Shown here in pieces: positions 42,428-54,120 of a stretch of 64,000 bases of DNA. The stretch lies in contig CP051141.1 in NCBI GenBank assembly GCA_001592805.2, positions 2,666,001-2,730,000 on the forward strand, in the 5' to 3' direction. The notes beneath the pieces were generated by a model. It saw only the letters and a list, made by a program, of their open reading frames with translations, was not told where the DNA came from and made no database searches. Source of the DNA: Peltaster fructicola. Lineage: Eukaryota; Ascomycota; Dothideomycetes. The position numbers were made by a program, and so were the translations under genes. Position 1 is the stretch's first letter. Every line of letters begins with the position of its first letter.

Positions 42428-43657
42428 TTATTGGTTTACTGGTAGATGTACTACACTACCCATGTCACTGTCGCTTACGGACACACGCACAACGGCGGTT
42501 TGTGCCGTTTCAGTATGTCTCTGAGGAGTGTGTCTCCGTATCGAGGATGTACGCAACACTGAGCCAAAGCTCTCTGTGCTGACATTACCCTGAGACAAGT
42601 ATGGCGTGGTGGCTCTTGTGCGAGCGGTCACTGGACTGACACCTTCGAGACTGCCCGTAAACGAGTCTCTAGATGACATCGTATCATTTTGTGGTTGAAA
42701 GCCAATGTCCGAAGGTTGCATTTGTTCGATGTACTCCGGATGGACTTGAGCCTGGATCTCGGCTGCTATAGCAGGGTTTATTTGCAGTATGTTGTCCATA
42801 ACGTTTCCGAATGTCAACATTAGAAGCTTGAACTCGTCATACGAGGTCGGTACGCCAGAGAATCGAGCTCTCCGGTATCGAGTAAGAAAGTCTTGTCCAT
42901 CGGTGTTCAGATCAATGAGCTGTAGATATGAAAGCTGTGTCAGGTACTCTTCCATGCCCATTTTCTCTTGTCGGCGGAGAATCTCAAGAAATCTTGGGTC
43001 AGGTGCATACTCTCTGCCATGTTGGAGCCTAGGTGCGAGACTGACAGCTCGTGCCTCGAGTAAGTTTGGTAGCTCTGCAATGATCGTGTCGAATTGAAGA
43101 TCACTCTGCAGTTCTGCAGCGACATCTGAGGGTGCAGTCCAGCCTCGGTGCTGCACATCGCCCCATGGAGGATTTCTTGTCTTGATAGGTATGATCGAAC
43201 CAATTGTGTCTACTTGAGACTCGTTCATGCTCGCAGCGAGTGTCAAGCCCTCCTTCTGAGCAAACGCGATCTCGCCCTTGACATCGCGCGGTCTTGACTC
43301 CCACGAGATAACGGCACTGCGCTCAAGTTGGCCAACAATGAGCTTCCGTACACTCTTGCCAATCTCGCCATCTTCGATTGGGATGTATGCTTTGCCAACA
43401 GCAGCAAGTACACTTCGGTTCGTGTAAAGTCTGCTACTGTAGATGAAGATAGCTATTATAGCCGTCAAGATGTAGACACCTCCGATGATGAAGACGTATT
43501 GTAAAGCGGTATTCCGGAACGCCTCGAATAGCAAGCTGCCGGGCGTGATAGCGAGGAAGATTAATGTGATGATGAAGATGACTGTGTATGTCGTGCTATA
43601 GAAGATACGGAAGAACGGGATCCTGAATGGCAGGATCTGCCTATGTTTGCGAGGCAT
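42428..43657 (-). CDS. DLT1: Defect-at-low-temperature protein Dlt1-like
   Basis: 409-residue protein with two N-terminal membrane helices (FYSTTYTVIFIITLIFLAI and YVFIIGGVYILTAIIAIFIY), followed by a soluble region with SRLYTNRSVLAAVGKAYIPI and ERSAVISWESRPRDVKGEI. This matches the fungal Dlt1 family, named for cold sensitivity of the yeast mutant; its molecular role is unknown. A conserved block lies at about 255-305 (GMEEYLTQLSYLQLIDLN, then LTRYRRARFSG). The last 90 residues are Ser/Thr-rich and variable. It is intronless and divergent from the DNAJC28-like gene. Confidence 0.85.
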   Translation of the reverse strand: MPRKHRQILPFRIPFFRIFYSTTYTVIFIITLIFLAITPGSLLFEAFRNTALQYVFIIGGVYILTAIIAIFIYSSRLYTNRSVLAAVGKAYIPIEDGEIGKSVRKLIVGQLERSAVISWESRPRDVKGEIAFAQKEGLTLAASMNESQVDTIGSIIPIKTRNPPWGDVQHRGWTAPSDVAAELQSDLQFDTIIAELPNLLEARAVSLAPRLQHGREYAPDPRFLEILRRQEKMGMEEYLTQLSYLQLIDLNTDGQDFLTRYRRARFSGVPTSYDEFKLLMLTFGNVMDNILQINPAIAAEIQAQVHPEYIEQMQPSDIGFQPQNDTMSSRDSFTGSLEGVSPVTARTRATTPYLSQGNVSTESFGSVLRTSSIRRHTPQRHTETAQTAVVRVSVSDSDMGSVVHLPVNQ

Positions 43658-44031
43658 ACTGTAGCTTTGGTCGTTTGTTCCACGAGACTAGTGCTCAGAT
43701 ATGTGCTGGTCGCTTCTCCTTGATCATTGCTTGCAGGAAATGTGTAGCAGGGTTGACTAGAGTGCACGCCATCACGCGCTCGTACTGGAAGATCTCGAAT
43801 CTTGACGAGAGCATGTTCGTGCAGCTGCCCAGTAGGATTCGAGGTGTTCCTGACAGCGATCTCCTTGGTCCTGAAAGCGTTGTGGTTGTTGTCGCTGTCG
43901 TGGATGGCGCCAGCATCGAACGAACCCTGAATTTTGAGCCGCATGGTGAGATCATTGCCACTGCGGTCGAAGTATCATGCTACGTTCAACACAGTTCGTC
44001 TGATATAGCATATTCTCTTCATCACGACTGG
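43658..44031. other. Divergent promoter, DLT1 / DNAJC28-like
   Basis: 374 bp between two divergent starts. The plus-strand frame is open through it (back to 43627), but the residues do not resemble a protein N-terminus. No motif recognised. Confidence 0.4.
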
Positions 44032-45648
44032 ATGCAAGGTCATCTGAGAACAAGCCTTCAATCATCCAGCAGCCGTCAGCTGACTCGAAGAGTCTGGCGG
44101 TTTCCCTCTCACCATCCGATATGTGCTCACTTCTGCACTACCACGAGTCGCTCGAGTGGCAATGATGACACGAAGAATCCCGAGCAAGAGCAAGGAGCCA
44201 TGTCTCGGAGGCTGGCCAGCATGAGCGAAGAGAGTCTCGAGACAGGTGGACGAAGCGCGCGAAGAGCTGTTGAGGAAGCCGGCTTCAGCGAAGACTTGAG
44301 AGCCAGGTTAGAAGAGAAGATCGCGGCCGCCAGCTTCAAGAGCGAGAATGCGAGCGCCTTTGCACGAGTTAGCTTGCCGAGTAGCGCTGGTAAAGGGACC
44401 CAATCAATAGCATTCGCGGAGCCATGGACTGGCACAGAAAGTGTTGCAGATGCCTCACTTCGCATGCTTGACGATGCGCACAAGCCTCTACGCTCTGCTC
44501 GCTCTTCTCGCGCTCCTGTGCCGAACAGCATACGTGGTCCGCCTAAAGCTATCGATACCGGAAGACCTGCGAACAAAGCTACCGGAAAGAGATTGGCGAA
44601 TGCCAGAGACAAGTCATCGATATACTCATATCTGAAGGATGGTAGTCTGTCGGAGGACGAGCGAGAGAAATATCGAAAGGAGCTCAAAGAGCGGTTTGCT
44701 CCAACAGCACGCGCCATCCCGGCGACCATACAAGGTCTCCAATCCTTAGCTAACGAACGCATTGAGGATGCGATTGCCCGCGGTCAGTTCAAGAATCTTC
44801 CGAGAGGTCAGAAGATCGAGCGAGACTACAATGCCAGTAACCCGTTCCTCGACACCACTGAATACTTCATGAACAAACTCATCCAAAAGCAAGATATCGT
44901 GCCACCTTGGATCGAGAAACAGCAGGAGTTGAATGCAGCAGTGGCAAGATTCAGAGCACAACTGCGAGCGACCTGGCGACGCCATGTTGCTCGAACCATC
45001 GCAAGCAGAGGCGGCAGTTTGGCAGATCAGATACGCCTTGCAGAGCAATATGCTCTGGCTGAGGCCGCCCAGTCAAGGCCGCATGTGCCAGCTCCGTCTG
45101 CAACATCAACCGCGGAAACATCAGTCGAAGGAGCTTTAGATACTGAGCTCAAAGCACTATCGCTCACGCCTGAAGAACTCCGGGAAATGACGGCTGAAGA
45201 ACATAGAGAAGAGCATGAAACGACACCGGCAGGTGTTATCGAGGACATCACATCTACCGAGAGATTGCCAACTCCTACCATCATGCCTTTCCGTGATACT
45301 GCTTGGGAGACTGTGGAGCATTCTTACCACAACCTAGCCGTCCAGAACCTCAACAATCTTACCAGATCCTATAACTTGATGGCTCCAGACCTTGCTAAGA
45401 AGCCATATTACTCTCTTCCTCGCGAGCTTAGAGCCTGCTTCGCTGAAGTCGCACCACAGGTTGCTGGCACCATCCGTGAGCGAGCACTTGCGCCTGCACT
45501 GAAAGGTGTACAGGTAGTCGGGCACAAGCCTGGTGGTGTCATGGAGCGTTTCTCAATGGATGCTGCCACTCATGTGTATGACGAGCAGAAGCCACAGTAC
45601 GGCTTTCGGGAGTTTTGGAGAGATCTGTTCTCGTCCAAAAAGGCATGA
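44032..45648 (+). CDS. DnaJC28-like mitochondrial protein (DUF1992)
   Basis: 538 residues. The chosen ATG at 44032 opens a basic, Ser-rich, acid-free leader (MQGHLRTSLQSSSSRQLTRR...) typical of a mitochondrial presequence. The frame stays open further upstream, but that part is unlike protein. The DUF1992 domain begins near residue 240 with NERIEDAIARGQFKNLPRG and continues NPFLDTTEYFMNKLIQKQ and DIVPPWIEKQQEL. No J domain is present; DUF1992 defines the DnaJ homologue subfamily C member 28 conserved region. The C-terminal half contains AWETVEHSYHNLAVQNLNNL and ends LFSSKKA. The role is unknown; in animals DNAJC28 has been linked to Golgi tethering. Confidence 0.88.
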   Translation: MQGHLRTSLQSSSSRQLTRRVWRFPSHHPICAHFCTTTSRSSGNDDTKNPEQEQGAMSRRLASMSEESLETGGRSARRAVEEAGFSEDLRARLEEKIAAASFKSENASAFARVSLPSSAGKGTQSIAFAEPWTGTESVADASLRMLDDAHKPLRSARSSRAPVPNSIRGPPKAIDTGRPANKATGKRLANARDKSSIYSYLKDGSLSEDEREKYRKELKERFAPTARAIPATIQGLQSLANERIEDAIARGQFKNLPRGQKIERDYNASNPFLDTTEYFMNKLIQKQDIVPPWIEKQQELNAAVARFRAQLRATWRRHVARTIASRGGSLADQIRLAEQYALAEAAQSRPHVPAPSATSTAETSVEGALDTELKALSLTPEELREMTAEEHREEHETTPAGVIEDITSTERLPTPTIMPFRDTAWETVEHSYHNLAVQNLNNLTRSYNLMAPDLAKKPYYSLPRELRACFAEVAPQVAGTIRERALAPALKGVQVVGHKPGGVMERFSMDAATHVYDEQKPQYGFREFWRDLFSSKKA

Positions 45649-46115
45649 TGTTCCCAGTTCATGATATAATGGTAGAGTTTTGTATAGTCTTGCCAGCTTC
45701 CTCTCAGTGTACACTACGACGATCAAGTATTTCATGATAGATCCTCATGACGAGCGCGGAAGCTGTGAAGAGCTACGTCAAATCAGTCCATCCACGATCT
45801 ACACGGTAATATTGAGACGACACGCATGTGATGGCAAACAGTGTTGAGCTGTACCTACATAGGCAGAAAACGTCAAGAAGCAGCTTATCAAGCGGCTTGC
45901 GATTTGAGGGACTGAGACCATGTCCGTGATTAAACGCTGCGTATCGCTCTTGAGAAAAGGATTTTCATCATGTGATGTGCTCGATCAGGAAGCCCTGTCC
46001 TTGCAGCATCAGGCGATGAGCCGAAGAAAAAAAGCATAAGATCGCGATTATACGCTGTTGCATGTTGAGAAATGCGTGCAGTGTAAAGATCCGCATAGTT
46101 GGCAGCCGTTGAGCA
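45649..46115. other. Convergent intergenic region
   Basis: 3' flanks of two convergent genes. Nothing recognisable. Confidence 0.45.
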
Positions 46116-49100
46116 TTAGAGGCGAACACCGCCATCTGTGTCAGAGGGGTAGTCTGGAAATGCAGGACTGCCGTGAGCGCCTGCGACGATGCGACGGTTG
46201 AACGGTTCAAGGCTTAGTCTAGCCTTGTCTTCCAGAGCACGCAGGTTTGCCTGAAGTGTATCCTTACGACGTTGCATGAACTCCATGTTTGTCTTGAGCT
46301 CAGCCATTTCCAGCTGCATGGTGCGGTATGCATTCTTGTCTTCGGTGGAGAGATTGCTACTGGCGAGCAAGTGGGAGTGTCCAGCTTGGAAAGCGACAGT
46401 ATCTCTGCGCTTTGAGAAGGCTTTGTCGACCTGTTCAGCTGGCTGAGACTGCTGGACCGCAGGCCAAACCTGCTGTGGTATGAATGGTGGCCGAGCAAGG
46501 CCGGAGGAGTGACGACCAAACACAGGATAAGTCTGGGGAGGAGCTAAGCCTGGTAGACGGCTACTACCACCAGCAGGATTGTGGCGAGCAATGCTTGTGC
46601 TGTCCCAACTCGTAGTCGTACGGAGAGTGAAGTCTGGTTGGCCATGCTGTGGCTGCGTAGGAGGGGGATAGTAGTCCAGGGAATCGCGAGGCTTGAAGTC
46701 TGGCTTTGGCGCCATGCCACGAGTAAAGACAGCATCAGGAGCGCCATAACGCTGAGCAGGTGGGTCTTGCATGCTTGACGGATCGTGGTCGAGCTGATGT
46801 CCACTTGGAAGGGCCGTCGAGCGAGCAATCTGCATCTGATCTGGGCACACGAAAGGGTCAGGTAGAGTATTGACGGCTGAGCCAATCGTTGCCATGGTCG
46901 AGAATGGACCAGTTGCAGGTCCCTCATTGCGTAGCATGCGCATAGCTGCGAATGTAGGGTCAACGGTCGCGGTGAACGCAGAGCCGTGCTCAGCCTGCGG
47001 AGCGACCGAGGTTGGGGTCCCGGCAATGGTCGGGGTCTCACGCGCATCGTTGGAAGCCAGGACGAGATCCCTGATGTCCCAGAAGGCAGTGCGGTCGCGG
47101 AGATTTGCTGGTCTCCTAGCATTATGGCGGCCTCTGACAGTAGAGCCAATCGCCAGGCCTTGAGTCTCTCCAGAGGTCAGCAGGCCGCTGAAGGGCTCCT
47201 CTCCTTCGTTGACCTTTTCTTGCTTCAAGCAGCGAAGAAGGCGCTCATGCATACCAGTCGCACTACCACGAATCCATATGTACTGGTCACTCATGTCGGC
47301 TGTGAAGAGTGGACCTGGTCCTTCACTTGGTGGGAAGACCAGGATGTTGCGACGATGGGCGTACTTGACATAACGCTCCATGACGACGCGGCCTAGTTCT
47401 GGTTCGAAGACCATGCCGTTCCACATGTTCACAACGGACTGGTCTTTATTGCCGGTCAGGAGGTCCGTGAAGGCGCTGAACGGAGCGTTCTTCACGTAAA
47501 TGAATCGAACCGGGATAACTCTGTATTGTCTTGTTAGTGGTGAAAACGAGGACCGCAAGAACGTCATTACTTACCCTTCAGAGTCAAGTCTGGGCCAGTA
47601 TGGGATCCTCTCCTCAGTACGAACAGGTCCAACCATCTCACCCATGGCACAGTACTGCTTGGCGCCCGAGATGGAGAACAACAGATACAGAGGTTGCCTG
47701 TGGCCTGTGTTGTCCTGCTCGACGTAGAACTGCTGGATGCGCTCGTTTACTCGAGGCTGGCTGGTCCACTCGCCACTTTTGATGGCATGGTACATACTGT
47801 CGATGTCGTCGACTTTGATATTGATCAGGCGAGCCTGTGAGTGTTAGTCAGCGTGTGAGCAGTAATTGTAGTATTGTACCTACACCATGTGACATCTGAA
47901 AGAATTCAGGATTGTAGTAGAGGAGTGCTTCACCGGCCTTGTGGAAAGCTTCGATCAGTATTGCAGACGAACCCTCGATGTCGGCGAATTGTTCGTTGCT
48001 GGTGTCCTGTGCCCATACAGCCGTTCCTGGGACCATCTCGTGGGGATAACGGCGGACCTCAAACGGTGGCAGGAGGTAGGTGCTGCCGTCAAGCAAGTCA
48101 GCCTCGTCATCTGACGCAATGGAGCGGAGTGTCATCGCCGCATAGCGGCGTGCAACACACTCGGACTCAGCGACCAAGCGCGGACCAGCAGGGACGAACT
48201 CGATGCCACCGCTTGGAGTACGAATGGGGAGTGGTCGCGAGCGCTGATACAGCCAAGAGACGTCGTCGCCAGGCTCAGTAGCCCCACCGGCTTTGATGAA
48301 GTCGACAGCCCTATCTCGAAGGCTTGTGAGCACGCCCGTTGCTGCATTCTGGTGCGTATCATCGACTGTGGTTGACACGGCGGGACGAGTTGTGTGAGGA
48401 GCTGTCGATTGAGCAGCTCTATCACCCACGATCGGGTGTACGATAACAGACTGTGACGCAGACTGCAGTGAGAATTGCTGAACAGTTTGTGCTACAGCAT
48501 GTTGAGCGACATTCTGACCGAATGCCAACTGTGTCACGCCTGTGTCCCCGTCTGATGCAGACTGATTGATACTGCCAGATCGGAAAGCAGAGGTTGGTGC
48601 AGTAGCCTGACTAGCGGCGCGAGCAGCAACACTACGAGAACCTGTTCCAATCGGTGGCTGTAGTGTAGAGGGGTTGCGACCAGGGGCAAGATCTGGCTGT
48701 GACCCACGAAGCAGTGGAGACCAGATTACACTGCCAGGATATGGCTGCAACTGAGGCTCGAATGCAGTACCAAGGTGCGTCGGAGTAAGCGCAACGACGG
48801 TGCCCAGACCTGGTGGCGGTGGTGCAAGGGGTCGTGTCTGGAGCAAGGCGCTAGGGATTGGTGGGAAAGGTCCATCGTTGCGACGATGTATGTCTACCGT
48901 GCCACGTTGATGTGGAGGAACATATGGTGGAGGCATGTTCTCGTCCTGGTGTGGCGGACCAGGCATATCGGGAATGCGGTGTGTTCCAGTTGCGACGCGA
49001 GTGTAAGTCGGACGTGCTGGTGCCGTGTTTACAGCAGGGTCTCGCTCACGAAGAGGATGGTCCTCTTGGACCAGATCAGTGCTCCTGAGGCGATAACGGC

Positions 49101-49188
49101 CCTGATCATTGACTGGAGTCTGCAGTGGAGGTCCACGACGTTCGCGCGTGCGACGAGCGTTGTTGCGACCATTGGTAGAATTATCCAT
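46116..49188 (-). CDS. YTH-domain protein (putative m6A RNA reader), 989 residues
   Basis: Three exons: 47884-49188, 47575-47834 and 46116-47520 (introns 49 and 54 bp). Exon 1 encodes 435 mostly disordered residues rich in Pro, Gln, Ser and Ala. Exon 2 and the start of exon 3 form a YTH fold (about 436-570): INIKVDDIDSMYHAIKSGEW, QPLYLLFSISGAKQYCAMGE, IPYW, then VIPVRFIYVKNAPFSAF and a final helix ELGRVVMERYVKYAHRR. The first aromatic-cage Trp (SGEW) and a second (IPYW) are present; the third site seems non-aromatic. The remaining 400 residues are Pro/Gln-rich with a C-terminal coiled coil (LEMAELKTNMEFMQRRKDTL). The domain call is by eye against YTHDF/YTHDC1; m6A binding is inference. Confidence 0.87.
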
Positions 49189-49244
49189 CTTCTGTGTGAG
49201 GGAGGAAGATATAAGGTAAGATTGACAGAAATACCTATGTAGCG

Positions 49245-49642
49245 TTAGTAAGCTCGTTTTTTGCTGTTTCTCATGTTCATACTGTGGTTGAGGGCAGCGC
49301 TGTGCTTGACTGATAAGCTCTTAACGCTTGATGGAACTGCAGTGTTTGTCCTCCCGACAAGAGCAAGGAAATGCTTCTATCAGATGTCAGTGTAGTCACC
49401 CAAGCCGTTGATACACTCACCGTAATATAACTTTCAGCTTTGCCTGAAAGGTACCGAGCTGCCCTGACAAAGTGTGTTTCGCCAAGCTTCTTTGCTTGAC
49501 GTATAAGTACTTCTTGCAAGCTGCTCTTCGTACGAGAGTACTGGCGAAATGGCCGATGAGTGGAGATCGTGCCGAACTCTTCACTTACCGATCGGCTGAC
49601 AACGATTTCTGTGAATACTAGAAGGAACAAAGTAATGGACAC
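49245..49642 (-). CDS. Possible small spliced gene of unknown function
   Basis: Three exons with canonical junctions: 49589-49642, 49421-49540 and 49245-49376. Introns are 48 bp (GTAAGT...CGCCAG) and 44 bp (GTGAGT...CTGATAG). Both joins are phase 0 and give a 101-residue product with a hydrophobic N-terminus (MSITLFLLVFTEIVV) and a basic body (SLQEVLIRQAKKLGETHF, VRAARYLSGKAESYI). I recognise no family. It ends 57 bp upstream of the YTH-gene ATG on the same strand, so it could instead be an upstream leader of that transcript. Coding status rests only on the splice pattern. Confidence 0.33.
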
Positions 49643-51723
49643 AATCCGGATCCGGGAGCCGACAGAGACCAGGACTCAAGCGATGCTCGAGTTGAAGTCA
49701 ATTTGAGTACTGTTTGTCTGCTATCTGCTGCTCGGAATGCTGTTTGGAGCGCTGACTGCTGTGTGCTGACTGCTGACTGCTTTATGCTGTCTGTCTGGAG
49801 TGCTGAATGCTGCCGCGCCGATATTGCTTGCCAGGCAATCACGACCTCACAACACGAGTACGTACCGAGATGTAAGAGCTCAGAGTATGCTTCGCAATGC
49901 GAGCAGCTCTGATGGTTTGGGTTGTCGTTGATTGTGAGAGTTTGTTGGATGTGAGAGGTTATATGAGTGCGAAAAGATGTTCACGTGAAGATCTGTGTTG
50001 TTGTGAGAGGAGCGAAGCATAGGCGAAATGGCCAATTCAGACCTCACATCATTTCCGTGTGCGTGAGGAAACCACGCTAATGCTGCAGGGTCGTTCGTTC
50101 TCACTGTCTAGGAAGGCGCTGAAATGCAGCAGGAGGTCCAAGCTCGTCGCTGTAGCAGTATCCCGCTCCTGAGAGCAGGGTGAGGTTGATATCGACATCC
50201 TCTCAGCTGCCATGTGCGAGAGCAGAGGCTAGCAGCTCACGTCGTGTGGTTATAGGTGTACCCAGCCTACACTGAAGGCATGCTGACAATGCCATGAGTA
50301 CGTCGATGATGCGGGTATCCCGGCCAGTCATTCGAAGGCATCCTGAGGTATTGGAGCCCTATGAACGCATCTGCAGCCAGTCGATTCTTTCCTCGAGTCT
50401 GAGCACTTTGACATGCAATAGCACACCTTGCGAGACACGTTAGCTTATAGTCAGCAGTGCGAAAAGGCCTTCTGTACCATTCACACAAGCTGTAGCGAAC
50501 GCGAGGTCCTGGCATTTCTTGGTCTTTGATGGCTTTGCGCGGGATTGCGTACAATCGAGGTTCTGCAAGTGAGTCGCTCTATACACCTACCTCACAGCCC
50601 GTGCCATACACGCCACATCTGATTGAGCAGAGAACTGCAGATGAGGCCAGCTAAGCACCGGACAGAGTCGACCGAAGGCCGTTCCATTGTATAGAGAGCA
50701 AAATGTCATACCAGTGAGGTGTCTCTCCATTTCACCCGGACCTCTCAAAGAGGACTGACACCAGTGCGGAACCGAGTCAGCAGCACATGACACTGCAGCC
50801 CTAGACACAATACATACTACAGAGTACGCCTGCATCAGCAGATGGCATATCTGAGCTACATGTTACGTATAGTGGTGAGTTCGAAGAAGGTAGTGGAAGA
50901 TGAATGGAGAAGTGAAGTCGGGATGACACCTCCACAATCAGACACAAAGGCTCCGGCTCACACCTTGCCCATTACGGCGACATGCTTTTCGACACGTCAA
51001 ACACCATCTCCAGCACTCTCCATTGCTTCTACAAGTCGTCGAGTCGCCTCTCGTCCTCGCAACAGGGCGTAAGAGTCTCGGATGGTCAAAGCCAAGCTAT
51101 CGATCCATCGTTCAGCAGACTCCTCCAGCGACAATACATGTCCAGACCAGCGACAGCATCCAAGACTTGCTATACACTCACAACAGGGTATCTGCAGAAC
51201 GTGGCACTGAGCTGCGTAACACAGCTTGAACGCAAGCTGACGCGCTGCTGGTACTGAGGTGGACGTACATTGCATGCAATCAGACATTGCGTGCATTTTT
51301 CACTGACAAACAGAAGAAAGAGTTCGATATTGCTAGCATCATGAGAAGAGACATTGAAGCATGGACAGCCAGATGATCTTGGTGGATACGTGTTGAGTCT
51401 GATCTGGGATACTACACAGTCTTGTATACTGCCAAGAGCTATCTTGACGGCAGTGGACGTCATGCTGTGTGATAGGAAGATTTGAACGCAAAGTGTATGT
51501 ATCGTTCTAGCTATGTGCCATGCACTTATCAACATTGCACATGATTTCTCTCTTCGATTCACCAACTCACCTAATTCGTGATCGCGCTTGCTTCGACAAG
51601 GTTCTCTCGGCCCTCCACTTTCAGTCTAGGCACCTCCAGTCACACATACATCACCAAACCTCCTCAACCACGCGCAACTCTCTTCACACTGGTACTGACG
51701 CACTCAGACGTGAGGACGCTAGG
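49643..51723. other. 2-kb gene-poor region upstream of HOP1
   Basis: No supported gene. A minus-strand frame at 50997-51296 ends in a protein-like stretch (SAERWIDSLALTIRDSYALL then GREATRRLVEAM), but I cannot find convincing partner exons. Another frame at 50267-50554 (-) has no motif. A degenerate TGCTG-rich repeat is listed separately. Confidence 0.4.
49731..49815. repeat. Degenerate TGCTGACTGCTG-type simple repeat
   Basis: Imperfect copies of tgctgactgctg and related 8-11-bp units over about 85 bp. Simple-sequence origin by slippage is likely. Confidence 0.65.
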
Positions 51724-54120
51724 ATGGCCAAAGGTTCGCTGGACAAGCCTTCGGACATGGCGACTGCAATCATTTCACGCTCGGAAAGTATAGCAATCAT
51801 CCAGACATGTCTACACGGTTGCCTAGGCGCTGTGCTTCATGCACGCAACATACTGCCAGAGAAAGCATTCGTCCATAAGAAGATCGAGCTTGGCGAGCCA
51901 AAGCAGAACGTGGAGATGATCATTCTGAAGAAAGGCCCGAGTACGCGTGCAAATCATTTGCTCAACTGGCTGGTATGTGCTCCACTTGACCGAACAGACC
52001 CAACTGATGTAAGCAGAACGATGGCGCCTTCGGAGCTCTTCGTCGTGGCGAACTGGTAGGCTTCCAGGTCTGCATCCATGCCGACTCGAAGAGACGCGGC
52101 CAGACACTCGAAACATACACCTTCACAGTCCAATACAACACCGACACCGACGGAGAGCTCTTGCCGACCAGCATGAGTCTGGAAGAGATCAATGTCGAAG
52201 AGCTGGATGTCATTGTGGATGATGCTGGCAAGGATCTCCACAAGACATTGCAGAACATCACGACCCTATGCAAGAATATGCCCGAACTGCCTAGTAAAGC
52301 TCACTGTCGTAATATCAAGCTCCTGCTTACTGACATAAATCTAGTGGAGCGTTATCTCTCGATGAATCTGTTCCTCCTGCCTCATGATGAGAGCTCGACA
52401 TCCATCGATGGCTTCAGTATGACGCATCGTGAATCCACTGTCTGGCCTTATCATGACGAATGGGCACGCCAGACCGAGGCATTTAATACCTTGTCGGCCA
52501 GCATAATCAGGTATGAGGAAAACTTAGAGTAGAGCTTGTGATACTGACAACCACATAGCACTCGCCTCAAGATCTCCTACATGTCGCCTTCTTATGAACG
52601 TCGAGAGCCACAGTACGATATGGAAGAGCTTCAAGACTACATCAAGGCTGTGTCCTTGACCGAGGACATTGATTGGCATCTTGCGAAGATATCCACCGCA
52701 GAGAAGGCCACTCAAGGGTCCGGCCGGGTAACTCGAAATGCGGGTCGACCAGAACTTGTTCCACGAGCTCTACGACAGTCGTTGCGCAACGGTAATAGTC
52801 CGAAGATACAGCTCAAGCATCGAGGGCAAGGCTCTGTCCGACACCAGTCACAGATCTTGGTCGATACACAGGATGCTGAAACACAGATCGCCGCTGCAAA
52901 GACCGCAGCTGCGTTGAACGGCATGGCTCGTTCAGTAGATTATACTCAAGGCGACACGCAGGCTGCAAGTCTGCCACTTGTGCCTCCACAGTTCACTCTG
53001 CAGGAAGTCCAAATTGAGTACAACTTCGACAGCATGTACCACGAGCGAGCACCGGCTGCAGTGCTCCGAACGCAGGCAAATGAATTGTCGAAGGAGATTG
53101 GCGGATCAACACGATCTGGTCAGATTATCCTATGCCAGTGTGGTCACTCCAAGGAGGAGGGTGATATGGTATGTACTTGCGAAATGCGCTGAGAGTTCTA
53201 CTGATTATCCCTAGCTGCGCTGCTCTCTCTGCCACACTTGGCAGCATGCTCACTGCTATGGCTACGTCAGCAAGGACGATCCTCGACGACCTGCCGAGCA
53301 TATCTGCTATATCTGCTTTGTCAACCCACGAGATGCCGCCAGGCTTGTGCGCATGATCGATCTCGCAATCAGTCGTCGAGCCATCTATCAAGCCATGCGC
53401 TACGGCATCATGGGCAAGGGTGATTTCGCTGACAAACTGGGTATGTCACTGCGTACACCTGGTGTTCACAGACTGACTTCAGGCCAGGTATGGACGGTAG
53501 TATCGCCTATCCCCTCTTCGAGAAGTTCAAGCACGAAGGCTTCGTGATCGCAGCGTCCGGCTCCCACAAGGCCGGCTTCAAGACATCGGGCAAGCCACCA
53601 TGGGTGCCAGCTGCTGATCCTGTGTTCGGTCGAGTGCTCGACGAGTACTTCAATCCAACCAAGAATGTGGAATCCTATGTTCGTATCTCACAAGGGATGC
53701 CGACCATTGACTGACGAGGTTTAGTTCAAGCCATACAACGTCCTACCATCCTGGATCAAGGACAAGCTCGTCATAGTTGCAGCAGCAGAGCTGCCAGCGG
53801 CAGCAACACCAATGGCTGACAAACAGAAGCGCAAGCGCATCCCAGTCACACCAGCGTCGAACCCCGACTCACCATTGCCGGGCACAGAAGAGCCTCAGAC
53901 ACGCGGCGTGACTCGTAGAGGTCGAGTATATCGACCAGCTGAAGGATTCGAGCAGGCCTCTGACACAGAGGACGAGTTGCCCAATGCCAAGCATACTCGG
54001 AGCAGTGCCAAGAAGGTTGAGAAAGGAGAGGCTCCTGCGAAAGGCAAGGTGATCAACCTCGAGTCGCTTCGAATCATTGACGTGGGCAGCACTTCCAGCA
54101 ACCTCCCACTTAAGATGTGA
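51724..54120 (+). CDS. HOP1: Meiotic chromosome-axis protein Hop1 (HORMA + PHD-like finger)
   Basis: HORMA-domain axis protein needed for meiotic double-strand breaks and homologue bias. Six exons: 51724-51972, 52017-52510, 52559-53168, 53215-53440, 53488-53678, 53725-54120; introns 44-48 bp. HORMA spans about 10-240: SIAIIQTCLHGCLGAVLHAR, KKGPSTRANHLLNWL joined to NDGAFGALRRGELVGF, then TLETYTFTVQYNTD. Around 438-485 a PHD-like finger, ILCQCGHSKEEGDM joined to LRCSLCHTWQHAHCYGY, ends ICYICF. A winged-helix-like region follows (RRAIYQAMRYGIMGKGDFAD). The C-terminus is basic and disordered, possibly holding a closure motif. 721 residues. Intron 5 has the weaker donor GTTCGT. Domain order matches fungal Hop1. 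Confidence 0.94.

Noticed and set aside
50997-51296. Minus-strand ORF with a protein-like end (AERWIDSLALTIRDSYALL)
   Set aside because: The helix-like stretch is suggestive, but no start, partner exon or family could be supported.
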